DNA of 64,000 bases from Firmicutes bacterium HGW-Firmicutes-2 (GTDB lineage Bacteria > Bacillota > Clostridia > Lachnospirales > Vallitaleaceae). The translations under genes and the position numbers were made by a program. The DNA is taken from contig PGZV01000005.1 in the NCBI GenBank assembly GCA_002841495.1, forward strand, positions 285,212-349,211. The letters are read 5' to 3'. Below are positions 18,236 through 27,394 of this stretch, one piece after another; position 1 is the stretch's first letter, and every line of letters begins with the position of its first letter. The notes beneath the pieces are model-generated. The model was not told where the DNA came from and ran no database searches. It was given only the letters and a program-made list of their open reading frames with translations.

Positions 18236-19022
18236 GATTATTAAAGCACCCTTTGTATCCATGTCGGAAATACGTAAAAAAATTCAAACAATAGATCCCC
18301 AGAATCCCAAAATCATACACCCTGTTGAAAAAGAAATTGGCGAAGATGATTTTGGCACCTTGGACGGATCCCAGCATAATGAATATGAAGGAGAAGCCAT
18401 TGATGACGATGTGATTGATGGCTCTCATACTATTGCCGTAGAGGAAACAGAGGTCATGGTTAAAGAAATGCTGGATGAAGCCTATATCAAAGCGGAGCAG
18501 ATTAAAGAACAAGCTAGAGAAGAAGGCTTTGAATCCGGTTATGAAGAAGGTATAGTAGCAGCTAGGTCAGCCATAGATCTAAAAATGAATCAACTTGAGC
18601 AAGAACGTGAAACCATGTTAGAGCAGAATATGGTTTATATTCGTGATTTTGAACCAAAAGTAGCTGAAATCATCAGTCAATTGCTTCATAAGATGATTGG
18701 AAGATATGCAGACGATCCTGACATTATACTATATCTGGTAAGACTTGCTTTTGAAGAAATCAACATTTATGGCAGTATTGTCATAAAATGTTCACCTGAA
18801 GATTTTGATCATCTTGTGTCACATAAAGATGAGTTGAGTGAGAACTTAAGTGAAAAAGTGAATTTGGAAATACTTAAAGAAATTACTTTAGATAAGAACC
18901 AGTGTTTGATTGAAACCGATATGGGAAACATTGATTGTAGCTTACAGGTTAGGCTTGATAGTTTACAAAAGGAACTTAAGTTAATAAAAGAAAGTCTGGG
19001 AAGTATGACTTCAGGCCACTAG
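18228..19022 (+). CDS. fliH: Flagellar assembly protein FliH
   Basis: Regulator and tether of the FliI export ATPase. The product is acidic and helical, with a long coiled coil (about residues 85-150, including EQAREEGFESGYEEG, a glycine-repeat segment typical of FliH) and a C-terminal domain that resembles V-ATPase subunit E. The TTG at 18228 (MSKIIKAP) lies nine bases after a GAGGGG site and overlaps the fliG stop by eight bases; ATG 18219 is possible but too close to that site. FliH is poorly conserved, so the call leans on position between fliG and fliI. Confidence 0.88.
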   Translation: MSKIIKAPFVSMSEIRKKIQTIDPQNPKIIHPVEKEIGEDDFGTLDGSQHNEYEGEAIDDDVIDGSHTIAVEETEVMVKEMLDEAYIKAEQIKEQAREEGFESGYEEGIVAARSAIDLKMNQLEQERETMLEQNMVYIRDFEPKVAEIISQLLHKMIGRYADDPDIILYLVRLAFEEINIYGSIVIKCSPEDFDHLVSHKDELSENLSEKVNLEILKEITLDKNQCLIETDMGNIDCSLQVRLDSLQKELKLIKESLGSMTSGH

Positions 19023-19033
19023 AGAGGGTACAT

Positions 19034-20338
19034 ATGATCAGCATGGACAAGTATAAGGCCTTGGTCGAAAAATCTTATATAAAGCATCTGGGCAGGGTTA
19101 GCAAAATTATTGGATTAACCATTGAATCCCTAGGACCCAGTGTCAATCTTGGGGAGCTATGTACCATAAGCTCTCCTATTAGTGGTGCAAAAGTTCTTGC
19201 AGAAGTGGTAGGGTTTAAAGAAAATAAGATTTTACTCATGCCTTTGGATGACCTAGCAGGTGTTGGTCCGGGTTGTATTGTAGAAGCAATTGGCCATGAG
19301 CTTAGAATATCTGTAGGCAGTCGATTGCTGGGGCGTATTGTAGATGGCCTTGGGAAACCGATTGACGAATTGGAACCGGTCTATTCAAAAGAAATGTACC
19401 CTATAGAGCAAGGTGCGCCGGATCCTTTAAAGAGAAGCAGGATTACCGAGGTATTGCCTATGGGTGTCAAAGCAATAGACGGTATATTGACCATAGGTAA
19501 AGGACAGAGGGTGGGTATTTTTGCCGGTAGTGGTGTTGGTAAAAGCACTTTGCTAGGTATGATTGCTAGAAATACTCACGCAGATGTAAATGTTATAGCC
19601 CTAATTGGAGAACGTGGACGAGAGGTACGCGAATTTATTGAAAAAGACCTTGGTGAAGAAGGTCTGAAACGTTCCGTTGTCGTTGTGGCGACATCAGATA
19701 AGCCGGCACTCATAAGACAAAAAGCTGCAAAAACAGCAACCGCCATCGCGGAATATTTTAGAGACCAAGGCAAAGACGTGATGTTAATGATGGATTCTTT
19801 GACACGTTTTTCAATGGCTCAACGAGAAATCGGTCTAGCTATAGGTGAACCGCCTGTTAGTAGGGGTTATACCCCATCGGTCTTTGCAGTTATGCCAAAA
19901 CTTTTGGAAAGAGCAGGAAATTCGGATGTAGGATCTATAACAGCTTTGTACACGGTATTGGTGGATGGGGATGATATGAATGAACCTATTACGGATGCAG
20001 CTAGAGGGATACTAGATGGCCATATTGTTCTGTCAAGGCGTTTGGCTAATAGAAACCATTATCCTGCAATAGACATACTACAGAGCATATCAAGGGTTAT
20101 GACAGACATTGCATCAACAGAGCATATTGAGCTGGCTAATAAGCTTAAATCAAGCTTAGCTGTCTACAATGATGCAGAGGACTTGATTAATATTGGTGCA
20201 TACGCTAAAGGTAGTAATCCGGAAATTGACGATGCAATAAAAAAATACCAACAGATTAAGGCATTTTTAACACAATATACCCATGAAAATTATGATTTTG
20301 ATGAAGTTGTTGACAAATTAGGAAAAATATTTGAATAG
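19034..20338 (+). CDS. fliI: Flagellar protein export ATPase FliI
   Basis: Hexameric F1-like ATPase that energises substrate unfolding at the export gate. The 434-residue product has an N-terminal beta barrel, Walker A GSGVGKSTLLGMIAR near residue 165, the arginine-rich LIGERGREVREFIE, Walker B MLMMDSLTRFSMAQREIGLA, and GEPPVSRGYTPSVF. All match FliI rather than F1 ATPase subunits. Good GAGAGGG site. Confidence 0.97.
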   Translation: MISMDKYKALVEKSYIKHLGRVSKIIGLTIESLGPSVNLGELCTISSPISGAKVLAEVVGFKENKILLMPLDDLAGVGPGCIVEAIGHELRISVGSRLLGRIVDGLGKPIDELEPVYSKEMYPIEQGAPDPLKRSRITEVLPMGVKAIDGILTIGKGQRVGIFAGSGVGKSTLLGMIARNTHADVNVIALIGERGREVREFIEKDLGEEGLKRSVVVVATSDKPALIRQKAAKTATAIAEYFRDQGKDVMLMMDSLTRFSMAQREIGLAIGEPPVSRGYTPSVFAVMPKLLERAGNSDVGSITALYTVLVDGDDMNEPITDAARGILDGHIVLSRRLANRNHYPAIDILQSISRVMTDIASTEHIELANKLKSSLAVYNDAEDLINIGAYAKGSNPEIDDAIKKYQQIKAFLTQYTHENYDFDEVVDKLGKIFE

Positions 20339-20349
20339 GGTTGATATGT

Positions 20350-20802
20350 ATGGCTATGTTCCGTTATTCCATGGAAAACATTCTTAATGTAAAAATAAAA
20401 ATTGAAGAGCAAAAAAAAATGGAACTGGCAAAAGCCATGATGGACCTTAGGGTGGAAATTGAAAAGCAGGAAGGAATTAAGGCGGAGCTTGATATTACTA
20501 TAGATGCTTTTAGGGAACGACAAAAGCAATCCCAATCGGTTTCTGAGTTTCAAAGATTGAGTCATAATGTTAATTATTATGAAAAAGCCCATAAAGTTCA
20601 AAAGCAAATTGTTCTAAAAGCAGAAGCACTTGTGGAAAAGAGAAGAAAGGCATTACAAAAGGCCTTGGAAGAGAAAAAGATACAAGAAAAGTTAAAGGAA
20701 AAAGCTTTAAATATATTTTTAGAAGAAGAGAAATATAAAGAAATAAAGATACTGGATGAAATTGTAGGTTTTCGGTACTCTAAAAAATCCGATGAAGAAT
20801 AA
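20350..20802 (+). CDS. fliJ: Flagellar export protein FliJ
   Basis: Small coiled-coil stalk that inserts into the FliI hexamer. The product is about 150 residues, almost entirely charged alpha helix, beginning MAMFRYSMENILNVK, a typical FliJ start; two long heptad-like helices follow. ATG 20350 lies nine bases after AGGG; the TTG at 20341 is less likely. The family is weakly conserved but the position right after fliI is diagnostic. Confidence 0.88.
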   Translation: MAMFRYSMENILNVKIKIEEQKKMELAKAMMDLRVEIEKQEGIKAELDITIDAFRERQKQSQSVSEFQRLSHNVNYYEKAHKVQKQIVLKAEALVEKRRKALQKALEEKKIQEKLKEKALNIFLEEEKYKEIKILDEIVGFRYSKKSDEE

Positions 20803-20813
20803 AGGAGGTAAAA

Positions 20814-21545
20814 ATGGCAAGAGAAGAATCGGAAAATGAAAAAAACAATATAATAAAAATAGTTGGCGGTATTCTGGTTGGTTTATTGGTACTAGCCATT
20901 GCATTGGCTGCATTGATTAAATTTGATGTAGGCGGTTTAGGAACGAAGGTGATCGGACCTCTTATAAAAGATGTTCCTGTACTTAACTTGATTTTGCCCG
21001 AAATGCCGGAAGAAGTAATCAGTGAGGAAGACATAGAAGCTTATAATTTTACTACAGTGGACGAAGCTGTAGAAATATTGAAAATAACGGAAAAAATGCT
21101 AATGGAAAAGAGTGAAGAAGCCGAAAATATAAGTGAGCAATTATCAGCTTTGACAGCCGAAGTTGAACGCTTAAGGATATTCGAAGCCAACCAGGTTCAG
21201 TTTCAAGAAGACAAAGCCCGGTTTGATGAATTACTGGCGACAACTCCGGCGGCCATCGTCTATACAGAGTGGTTCGAAAAAATGTATCCGGAAAATGCCG
21301 TTGCTTTATATGAAGGCATGATCGGTTCAGTCATTTTCGATGAAACACTTAAAGAGACTGTGGACATTTATCAAAACATGAAGCCTGCTCAAGCAGCACC
21401 GGTTTTAGAGAGTATGAGTGTTACCCAAATGAATCAAGTGGCAGCTATTATCAAGGGTGTATCACCGGATCAAGCCGCTAAGATTATGGGCTTAATGGAA
21501 CCTAGAACCGCAGCAAGAATCACATCTTACATTTATCCTGAGTAA
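20814..21545 (+). CDS. MotE-like flagellar protein with MgtE N-type domain
   Basis: A 243-residue protein with a short charged N-terminus, one membrane segment at about residues 18-40, a coiled coil at about 95-135, and a C-terminal helical-repeat domain of the MgtE N-terminal type (KPAQAAPVLESMS, SPDQAAKIMGLME). This architecture is that of MotE (FlbB)-like proteins, periplasmic chaperones of stator assembly in other bacteria; in Gram-positives, proteins of this type sit between fliJ and fliK and are little studied. AAAGGAGG precedes the ATG. Role here is inferred from domain and place only. Confidence 0.75.
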   Translation: MAREESENEKNNIIKIVGGILVGLLVLAIALAALIKFDVGGLGTKVIGPLIKDVPVLNLILPEMPEEVISEEDIEAYNFTTVDEAVEILKITEKMLMEKSEEAENISEQLSALTAEVERLRIFEANQVQFQEDKARFDELLATTPAAIVYTEWFEKMYPENAVALYEGMIGSVIFDETLKETVDIYQNMKPAQAAPVLESMSVTQMNQVAAIIKGVSPDQAAKIMGLMEPRTAARITSYIYPE

Positions 21546-21546
21546 A

Positions 21547-21570
21547 GAACAATTTGCATGCAAATTGTTC
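21547..21570 (+). repeat. Perfect 24-bp palindrome before fliK
   Basis: The 24 bases are a perfect palindrome with half-site GAACAATTTGCA, starting one base after the stop of the preceding gene. No T-run follows. It could be an operator or a cruciform-forming processing site inside the array. Confidence 0.7.
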
Positions 21571-21575
21571 ATGAA

Positions 21576-21636
21576 GGAAAGCCAACAGAAGTTTTCAGCT
21601 AGTTATCAAAGCTGAAAACAATAAGAAAAGCTTTCC
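21576..21636 (+). repeat. Nested inverted repeats in the fliK leader
   Basis: An outer stem GGAAAGC (21576-21582) / GCTTTCC (21630-21636) encloses a perfect inner hairpin GTTTTCAGCT (21591-21600) / AGCTGAAAAC (21610-21619). The whole lies between the MotE-like gene and fliK. It has no terminator T-run, and probably forms RNA structure that sets fliK expression or transcript cleavage. Confidence 0.6.
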
Positions 21637-21672
21637 AGAAGAAAGAAAGAAGGAACAAGAAAGGAGACACTT

Positions 21673-23076
21673 ATGAATTCAGTTGCAAATCAAAATGTTG
21701 CAACATTGATGAATTCGAATTTTGGAACTCACAAAAGCAACAACAACTTAAACCATTTCTCAAAGAAAGAGTTCTCGAAGGTTTACAATCAGGAAAAAAG
21801 CATTCAGCAACTTGATAAAAAACAATTTGAAGCATTAAGTAATAAAAAAATGAACAAGCCTTCAAATGTTGAGACCGATAAAGCCGCTGTAAGCAAAAAC
21901 AGTGACTTACCCGGAAATCAAAATGATAAAATCAAGAAAATGAATGATAATGTAACAGCAACATCTGATTTAACTACCAAAGAGAAAGCAGTTGAGAAAA
22001 CCTCAGAGCTTGAGACTGTAATGGAAGACATGATCATGGTGGATTATAGTGCACTGGAGCAGATGGCTTTAATCATCGTAAGTGAATTATTAGGCATACC
22101 TGAGGAAACGTTACAGTTGAATCTGGAAACCATGGATATGAATGTTTTTGATCTATTGAACATGAACAGTCTATCAGAACTTCTTGGCAATGTATTTCAG
22201 TTAGAAGAAACCACCTTATTAACTCATAGCGAGGCATTTGAAAGCTTTAAAGCAATACAAACGGAGTTGAAAGCATTACTTGAGTCCGTAAATATGAGTG
22301 AAGAGGACATAATGGTGGCGATGGAACATCTAATGGAAGGCAAACCAACCTTGGTAGAAAACCAAGTGGTAGCGATGAATGGAGAAATGCCTTCAAGTGC
22401 GATAAGTACTGAAACAGAAGATGGCCAAGGTGATAAACAAGAGGTTAAGTTGGAAGTCCATGATATGAGAAGCCAAAAAGTCACAACTGAATATGATCAA
22501 AAGGAAACAGGTAAGCATAAAGGCGATCAGTCTTTTAACACATTGTTTTCTCAGAACATGACAGATCTAAAAGAAGTGGTTGTGGTGAATAAGGCTGGTG
22601 AAGTTAAATATCAGCAAGTGAGTACAAACGATATCATCAATCAGATTGTAACAAAAGCCATTGTTAATTTATCCGATACAAGAACGTCCATGAATCTGCA
22701 ACTAAACCCCGGCAACTTAGGAAAAATAGCTGTTTCGGTAGTAGCTGAGCAAGGTTTGGTAAAAGGGCAATTTGTAGCAGAAAATGAAGTGGTTAAACAA
22801 ATGATAGAGCGTAACATTGGACAATTGAAAAGTCAGCTTGAACAACAAGGCATTAAAGTTGATAAGATTGAAGTGACACTAGGCAATGCGAATTTACATT
22901 ATCAGCAGAAAGAGCAAAACGATCAACGTCAATCTTTTTATAAGACCAGACAAGACAGAATCAACCGTTTGAACCGACTTCACAATATTGAAGTGGCCCA
23001 ACCGGAAATCAAGTCAAAAGAGACTCCAAAAGATATGGATGGCAATACAGAGCATACCGTGGAGTACTTAGCGTAA
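21673..23076 (+). CDS. fliK: Flagellar hook-length control protein FliK
   Basis: Exported molecular ruler that ends hook growth by switching FlhB specificity. The 467-residue product has a long, low-complexity N-terminal region and the conserved C-terminal switch domain (Flg_hook) with MNLQLNPGNLGKIAVSVV near residue 340 and IERNIGQLKSQLEQQGIKVDK. It is followed by the hook cap gene flgD after 12 bases. The N-terminal part is not recognisable, as is usual for FliK. Confidence 0.9.
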   Translation: MNSVANQNVATLMNSNFGTHKSNNNLNHFSKKEFSKVYNQEKSIQQLDKKQFEALSNKKMNKPSNVETDKAAVSKNSDLPGNQNDKIKKMNDNVTATSDLTTKEKAVEKTSELETVMEDMIMVDYSALEQMALIIVSELLGIPEETLQLNLETMDMNVFDLLNMNSLSELLGNVFQLEETTLLTHSEAFESFKAIQTELKALLESVNMSEEDIMVAMEHLMEGKPTLVENQVVAMNGEMPSSAISTETEDGQGDKQEVKLEVHDMRSQKVTTEYDQKETGKHKGDQSFNTLFSQNMTDLKEVVVVNKAGEVKYQQVSTNDIINQIVTKAIVNLSDTRTSMNLQLNPGNLGKIAVSVVAEQGLVKGQFVAENEVVKQMIERNIGQLKSQLEQQGIKVDKIEVTLGNANLHYQQKEQNDQRQSFYKTRQDRINRLNRLHNIEVAQPEIKSKETPKDMDGNTEHTVEYLA

Positions 23077-23088
23077 GGTGGTGACAAA

Positions 23089-23640
23089 ATGGCAACTGTA
23101 GATTCTATTAAAGACATCATGGCCAAATATGGCATGGATGCAACAAAAGATAAAGCTAAGTCAGATAATCTGAATAAAGATGCTTTTCTACAACTACTTG
23201 TGACTCAAATGCGCTATCAAGACCCTTTAGAGCCAGCAAAAAATGAAGATTTTTTAGCTCAGATGGCACAGTTTTCATCCTTGGAACAAATGCAAAACTT
23301 AAACACAAGTTCAACCATGCAACAAGCTTATAGCTTAATCGGGAAAACGGTACTGGGTTTGTCTTACAATGAAGTTTCTGGTGAAAGCAAATATGTAGAA
23401 GGCGTTGTACAAAGTGTTACACTAAAAGGCGGAGAAGCATTTCTAAACGTGGATGGTGTGGATGTAGCACTAGCAAAAATTGAAGCCGTACTTAATGACA
23501 AGGCAACAAGCAACGAAGCTATGATTGATGCTATCAATAAGATTAATGAAGCTTTAGCAGGCATCAATGAAAAAATAGACCGTTTAACAGCAGGCGATAC
23601 AGAAGAAACATCAGTTGAAAATGTAGAAGAAGGACAATAA
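23089..23640 (+). CDS. flgD: Flagellar hook capping protein FlgD
   Basis: Cap that allows hook subunits to assemble. The 183-residue product has the FlgD signature LNKDAFLQLLVTQMRYQDPLEP near residue 27 and NEDFLAQMAQFSSLEQMQNLN. The C-terminal domain is short, as in many clostridia, and ends in an acidic tail. AAGGTGGTG site upstream. Confidence 0.95.
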   Translation: MATVDSIKDIMAKYGMDATKDKAKSDNLNKDAFLQLLVTQMRYQDPLEPAKNEDFLAQMAQFSSLEQMQNLNTSSTMQQAYSLIGKTVLGLSYNEVSGESKYVEGVVQSVTLKGGEAFLNVDGVDVALAKIEAVLNDKATSNEAMIDAINKINEALAGINEKIDRLTAGDTEETSVENVEEGQ

Positions 23641-23655
23641 GGAGGCGGACTAAAA

Positions 23656-24045
23656 ATGATTATTCAAAATAGACCCATACCGCCGATTAGACAGATTCAA
23701 GGAGAACTACAAAAAGCTAGACCTATAGAGAAAAAGAATCTAGACACCAATAAGTTTGCTGGAATATTACAGCAACAGATACAAAGTCAAGATAAGCTGA
23801 AATTCTCAAAACATGCCAGTATGCGTTTGGATGTAAGACAAATATCCTTGTCAGATGACCAAATGAACAGATTAGAAGCAGGCGTTAACAAAGCAGAGGC
23901 AAAAGGAATCAAAGAATCGCTTGTCCTTATGGATAATGTGGCCTTAGTCGTTAATATTGAGAATAAAACAGTTGTAACCGCTCTAGATCAATCAGAAGCT
24001 AGAGAACATGTATTTACAAACATAGATGGTGCTGTATTGCTATAG
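23656..24045 (+). CDS. Flagellar operon protein (TIGR02530 type)
   Basis: A 129-residue protein of the family that regularly lies between flgD and flgE in Firmicutes. Core motif: FSKHASMRLDVRQISLSDDQMNRLEAG-type segment (23812-23890), then SLVLMDNVALVVNIENKTVVTALD. No signal peptide or membrane segment. Its precise role in hook assembly is not established. Confidence 0.85.
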   Translation: MIIQNRPIPPIRQIQGELQKARPIEKKNLDTNKFAGILQQQIQSQDKLKFSKHASMRLDVRQISLSDDQMNRLEAGVNKAEAKGIKESLVLMDNVALVVNIENKTVVTALDQSEAREHVFTNIDGAVLL

Positions 24046-24126
24046 CCGGACCTCATGAAGGAAGCTATGAAACTTTAAATGACTGAGAAGTTTCGATACA
24101 GTATAGACATAAGGAGGTTGTACATT

Positions 24127-25428
24127 ATGATGCGTTCAATGTACTCAGGTGTTTCAGGTCTTAGGATTCACCAAACAAAAATGGATGTTATAGGTAATAA
24201 CATCGCTAACGTTAACACAGTTGGGTTTAAAAGTAGCCGTGTAACCTTTAGTGAAGTATTTAGTCAAACAATTCAAGGTGCCAGCGGCGCCAGTGAAAAT
24301 ACCGGCGGTAGAAACCCTATGCAAATAGGACTAGGCTCTTCTATATCTTCAGTGGATATTGATATGGGCGAAGGTGCTGCACAGCGTACGGACAATCCTT
24401 TAGATCTTAAAATTGAAGGCGATGGTTTCTTTGTTGTCAGTGATATTACAGGTAACAAGTTTACAAGGGCCGGTGCTTTTAGAATTGATGAAGCAGGCAA
24501 TCTGGTTACACCGGAAGGTCTAAATGTTATGGGTTGGAAAGCTGATCCGGCTACAGGCGTGGTGCAAAAGGGTCAGGTTCAACCGATTCAGATTCTAAAT
24601 CCTGTTAATCTTTATTCAGAACCGACAGCAACCAGCAATATTACTTTGTCGGGAAATATTAACATTAATGATACTCAATTATCAGACCCAGCCGGCGTGC
24701 CCTTTACAGCCAACTTTTATGATAGCTTAGGTTATAGATATACGGCAGAGTATCGTATGACCAATCAGCCAATAGGAAACGCGAACCAGTTTACCATCAC
24801 CTTAACGGATGCTGGCATCACAGATGCCAATGGTAACGTGGGCGTAGCTACAGGGTTAGCACCGATTGCTCAAGTCATAGAGTTTGATCCTGCCACAGGT
24901 AAGATTATTGCAGGTCCCGATACATTTAATATGACCAACTTGGTAACACCATTTTCAACGTTTAGCACCATGTCTGTTGACTTTGGAGACTTAACCCTAT
25001 TTGCAGGTAATACAACACTAGAGGCAATCTCAGGTGATATTAACGGTATAGGCGCAGGTAATCAAGCAGGTAGCATATCCGGATTTGAAGTTGGAGGCGA
25101 CGGTAAAGTTATAGGTCGATATACCAATGGACAAACCAAGTTATTAGGTCAGATTGTTATTGCAGCATTTCAGAATCCTTCAGGATTACAAAAAGTCGGT
25201 AGTAATCTTTTTATTGCAACAACCAACTCAGGCGACTTTGACGGTCTGGGTCAAGACATCACATCAAGGGGTGGAAGCTTCAATTCCGGCGTTCTTGAGA
25301 TGTCCAATGTTGACTTATCAAGAGAGTTTACAGAAATGATTACGACCCAAAGAGGTTTCCAAGCGAATTCCAGAATTATAACTTCTTCAGACGAACTACT
25401 ACAAGAACTTGTAAATCTTAAGAGATAA
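24127..25428 (+). CDS. flgE: Flagellar hook protein FlgE
   Basis: Subunit of the hook. The 433-residue product begins MMRSMYSGVSGLRIHQTKMD, with the N-terminal rod/hook signature NNIANVNTVGFKSSR, FlgE-specific middle segments (FTANFYDSLGYRYTAEYRM), and the C-terminal helix LSREFTEMITTQRGFQANSRII. ATG 24127 follows AAGGAGG by nine bases; in-frame codons from 24079 lack a site. Length is typical of short hook proteins. Confidence 0.96.
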   Translation: MMRSMYSGVSGLRIHQTKMDVIGNNIANVNTVGFKSSRVTFSEVFSQTIQGASGASENTGGRNPMQIGLGSSISSVDIDMGEGAAQRTDNPLDLKIEGDGFFVVSDITGNKFTRAGAFRIDEAGNLVTPEGLNVMGWKADPATGVVQKGQVQPIQILNPVNLYSEPTATSNITLSGNININDTQLSDPAGVPFTANFYDSLGYRYTAEYRMTNQPIGNANQFTITLTDAGITDANGNVGVATGLAPIAQVIEFDPATGKIIAGPDTFNMTNLVTPFSTFSTMSVDFGDLTLFAGNTTLEAISGDINGIGAGNQAGSISGFEVGGDGKVIGRYTNGQTKLLGQIVIAAFQNPSGLQKVGSNLFIATTNSGDFDGLGQDITSRGGSFNSGVLEMSNVDLSREFTEMITTQRGFQANSRIITSSDELLQELVNLKR

Positions 25429-25454
25429 TGGTAAAATTTAATAAATTGTGGTGT

Positions 25455-25482
25455 TTGTTCGGTTGCGCGTAGCAACCGACAA
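25455..25482 (+). repeat. Hairpin between flgE and flbD
   Basis: CGGTTGC (25460-25466) pairs with GCAACCG (25472-25478), extended outward with one bulge (TTGT with CAA). No T-run follows, so it is more likely to protect or separate transcripts than to end transcription. Confidence 0.55.
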
Positions 25483-25502
25483 CCCCTTAAAGGTGTGATC
25501 AT

Positions 25503-25697
25503 ATGATTTTTGTAACAAGATTGAACGGTCAAAGTTATTTGTTAAACAGCCGACTCATTGAATCGGCTGAGGAAAAGCCGGACACAACTTTAGTGCTAAC
25601 CAATGGAAAAATTATTATTATCAGTGAAAGTCTAGAAGAGCTTCAAAGGAAAATTATTAATTATGAAGCCAAAATACTCAATTATAAGACAGATTAG
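25503..25697 (+). CDS. flbD: Flagellar protein FlbD
   Basis: A 64-residue protein of the short Firmicute/spirochaete FlbD family (unrelated to the Caulobacter regulator of that name). It begins MIFVTRLNGQSYLLNSRLIES, has the signature TTLVLTNGKIIIISES, and a short C-terminal helix. Function is unknown, but it lies between flgE and motA in many flagellar arrays, as here. Confidence 0.9.
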   Translation: MIFVTRLNGQSYLLNSRLIESAEEKPDTTLVLTNGKIIIISESLEELQRKIINYEAKILNYKTD

Positions 25698-25725
25698 AGT
25701 GAATGAATAAGATCGAGGTGGACAT

Positions 25726-26517
25726 ATGGATATTGCAACGGTTATAGGTTTGGTGGCAGGTGTTTTCTTTTTTGCTATGTCAATAATACTGGATAAAGGA
25801 CTTACAGGTCTATTGGCATTTTGGAATGCACCTTCTGTTATGATTACCTTTGGTGGTGCATTTGCCTCCGTTTTGATTATTCACCCCATGGACAAATTTA
25901 TAAACGCATTAAAATCGGTGACAAAAGCATTTAAAAACACAATCATGGATGAAGCCGGCGTTATTAGAAACATCATTGAATTATCAAATGTCGCGCGTAA
26001 AGAAGGGCTACTGGCTCTTGAAGAAGCGGCAGATAACATCGATGATGATTTTTTAAAGAAGGGGATTATGTTGGTTGTTGACGGCACAGACCCGGAACTT
26101 GTAAGAAATATCTTGGAAACGGAATTGATTTTTATCGGAGGTAGGCACAGGGAAGTCGCCACCTTCTGGGAAAAACTTGCAGAAATGGGACCTGCTTGGG
26201 GGATGATTGGTACCCTAATCGGCCTCATCAATATGCTTGGAAGTTTGGATGACCCCTCTGCCATTGGTCCTGCTATGGCGGTTGCCTTGTTAACCACCAT
26301 GTATGGATCCCTTCTAGCCAACCTAGTAGCAACCCCTTTTGCTGAAAAACTTAAGATTAAAAGTGGGCAAGAAATGTTGTTAAAAGAGGTTATGATTGAA
26401 GGGTTATTATCCATTCAAGCCGGAGAAAATCCAAGAGTTATTGAAGAAAAGTTAAAAGCTTTCTTAGCACCGGTTCTTAGAGCTTCACTCAATCCTAACG
26501 AAAAAGAGGGTGAGTAA
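25726..26517 (+). CDS. motA: Flagellar motor stator protein MotA
   Basis: Proton- or sodium-conducting stator subunit of the membrane. The 263-residue product has four membrane segments (two near the start, two at about 150-205) and the conserved loop RREVATFWEKLAEMGPAWGMIGTLIGLINML-type segment near 26143-26235. The cytoplasmic domain carries charged residues that touch FliG. motB follows directly, with its ATG two bases after the stop. Confidence 0.95.
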   Translation: MDIATVIGLVAGVFFFAMSIILDKGLTGLLAFWNAPSVMITFGGAFASVLIIHPMDKFINALKSVTKAFKNTIMDEAGVIRNIIELSNVARKEGLLALEEAADNIDDDFLKKGIMLVVDGTDPELVRNILETELIFIGGRHREVATFWEKLAEMGPAWGMIGTLIGLINMLGSLDDPSAIGPAMAVALLTTMYGSLLANLVATPFAEKLKIKSGQEMLLKEVMIEGLLSIQAGENPRVIEEKLKAFLAPVLRASLNPNEKEGE

Positions 26518-26518
26518 G

Positions 26519-27358
26519 ATGAAGAAGAGAGAAGAAGAAGCAAAAAAAGGGTCTCCCGCTTGGATGGCAACATATGGCGATATGGTGACACTTTTACTTT
26601 GCTTTTTTGTACTATTGTTTTCCATGTCCAGTGTAGATATAAGGAAGTTTAAGGAAGCCATCGCCTCTTTCAATGATCAGATAGACATCATGCCCGGTGG
26701 TGAAGCCCTTGTTGAGGCTGATTTAATAACCAATGGTGTGAATCAACTGAGTGACATTCAGATTATAGTAGAGAATAATCTTTCACAGGGATCTGAGGGC
26801 ACAACACAGTCAGATGAAGAACTAACTGATGATCAGAAAAAGGCAATTGCCTTAGATGAAGCAAGAGAAGTATATGAACGGGTTAATGAATACTTAACAG
26901 ATAAAGGTGTTAGAGAAGAAGTGGACGTTAGCTATGCTCTTAATTTCGTCAAGATTACAATACCGGGTGAAGCCTTATTTGACAGTGGTCAAGCAGTCAT
27001 CAAACCGGAAGCTTTAAATGTCATTTCTATATTAGGAGAAATGATTCAAGGCCAAAGGTTCGAAACCTATAACATTCAGATTGAAGGCCATACAGATAAT
27101 GTACCGATTAGAACCGCTTTTTTTCCCAGTAACTGGGAACTGTCGGCCAGTAGAGCCATAGCGGTTGGTAAATATCTTATTGACAATATGGGCTTTAGTG
27201 AAGAAAAAATCGCATGCACGGGTTATGGTGAATATCGACCAATCGTGAGTAATGACAGCAATGTGAATCGAGCCAAGAACAGAAGAGTCGAGATGAAAAT
27301 TGTACTTCAAAGTGAAGAGGTACATATAGAAGAGTACAATACCATCAATGCAGAGTAA
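26519..27358 (+). CDS. motB: Flagellar motor stator protein MotB
   Basis: Stator partner that anchors to peptidoglycan. The 280-residue product has a basic N-terminus, one membrane helix with the ion-binding aspartate in PAWMATYGDMVTLLLCFFVLL (about residues 15-35), and a C-terminal OmpA-like domain with IQIEGHTDNVPI, NWELSASRAIAVGKYL and RAKNRRVEMKI. ATG 26519 has AGAGGG eight bases upstream; GTG 26510 would overlap motA. Confidence 0.95.
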   Translation: MKKREEEAKKGSPAWMATYGDMVTLLLCFFVLLFSMSSVDIRKFKEAIASFNDQIDIMPGGEALVEADLITNGVNQLSDIQIIVENNLSQGSEGTTQSDEELTDDQKKAIALDEAREVYERVNEYLTDKGVREEVDVSYALNFVKITIPGEALFDSGQAVIKPEALNVISILGEMIQGQRFETYNIQIEGHTDNVPIRTAFFPSNWELSASRAIAVGKYLIDNMGFSEEKIACTGYGEYRPIVSNDSNVNRAKNRRVEMKIVLQSEEVHIEEYNTINAE

Positions 27359-27394
27359 TGAATCCAAGAACTTTGATGGAATAAAGGAGTAATT

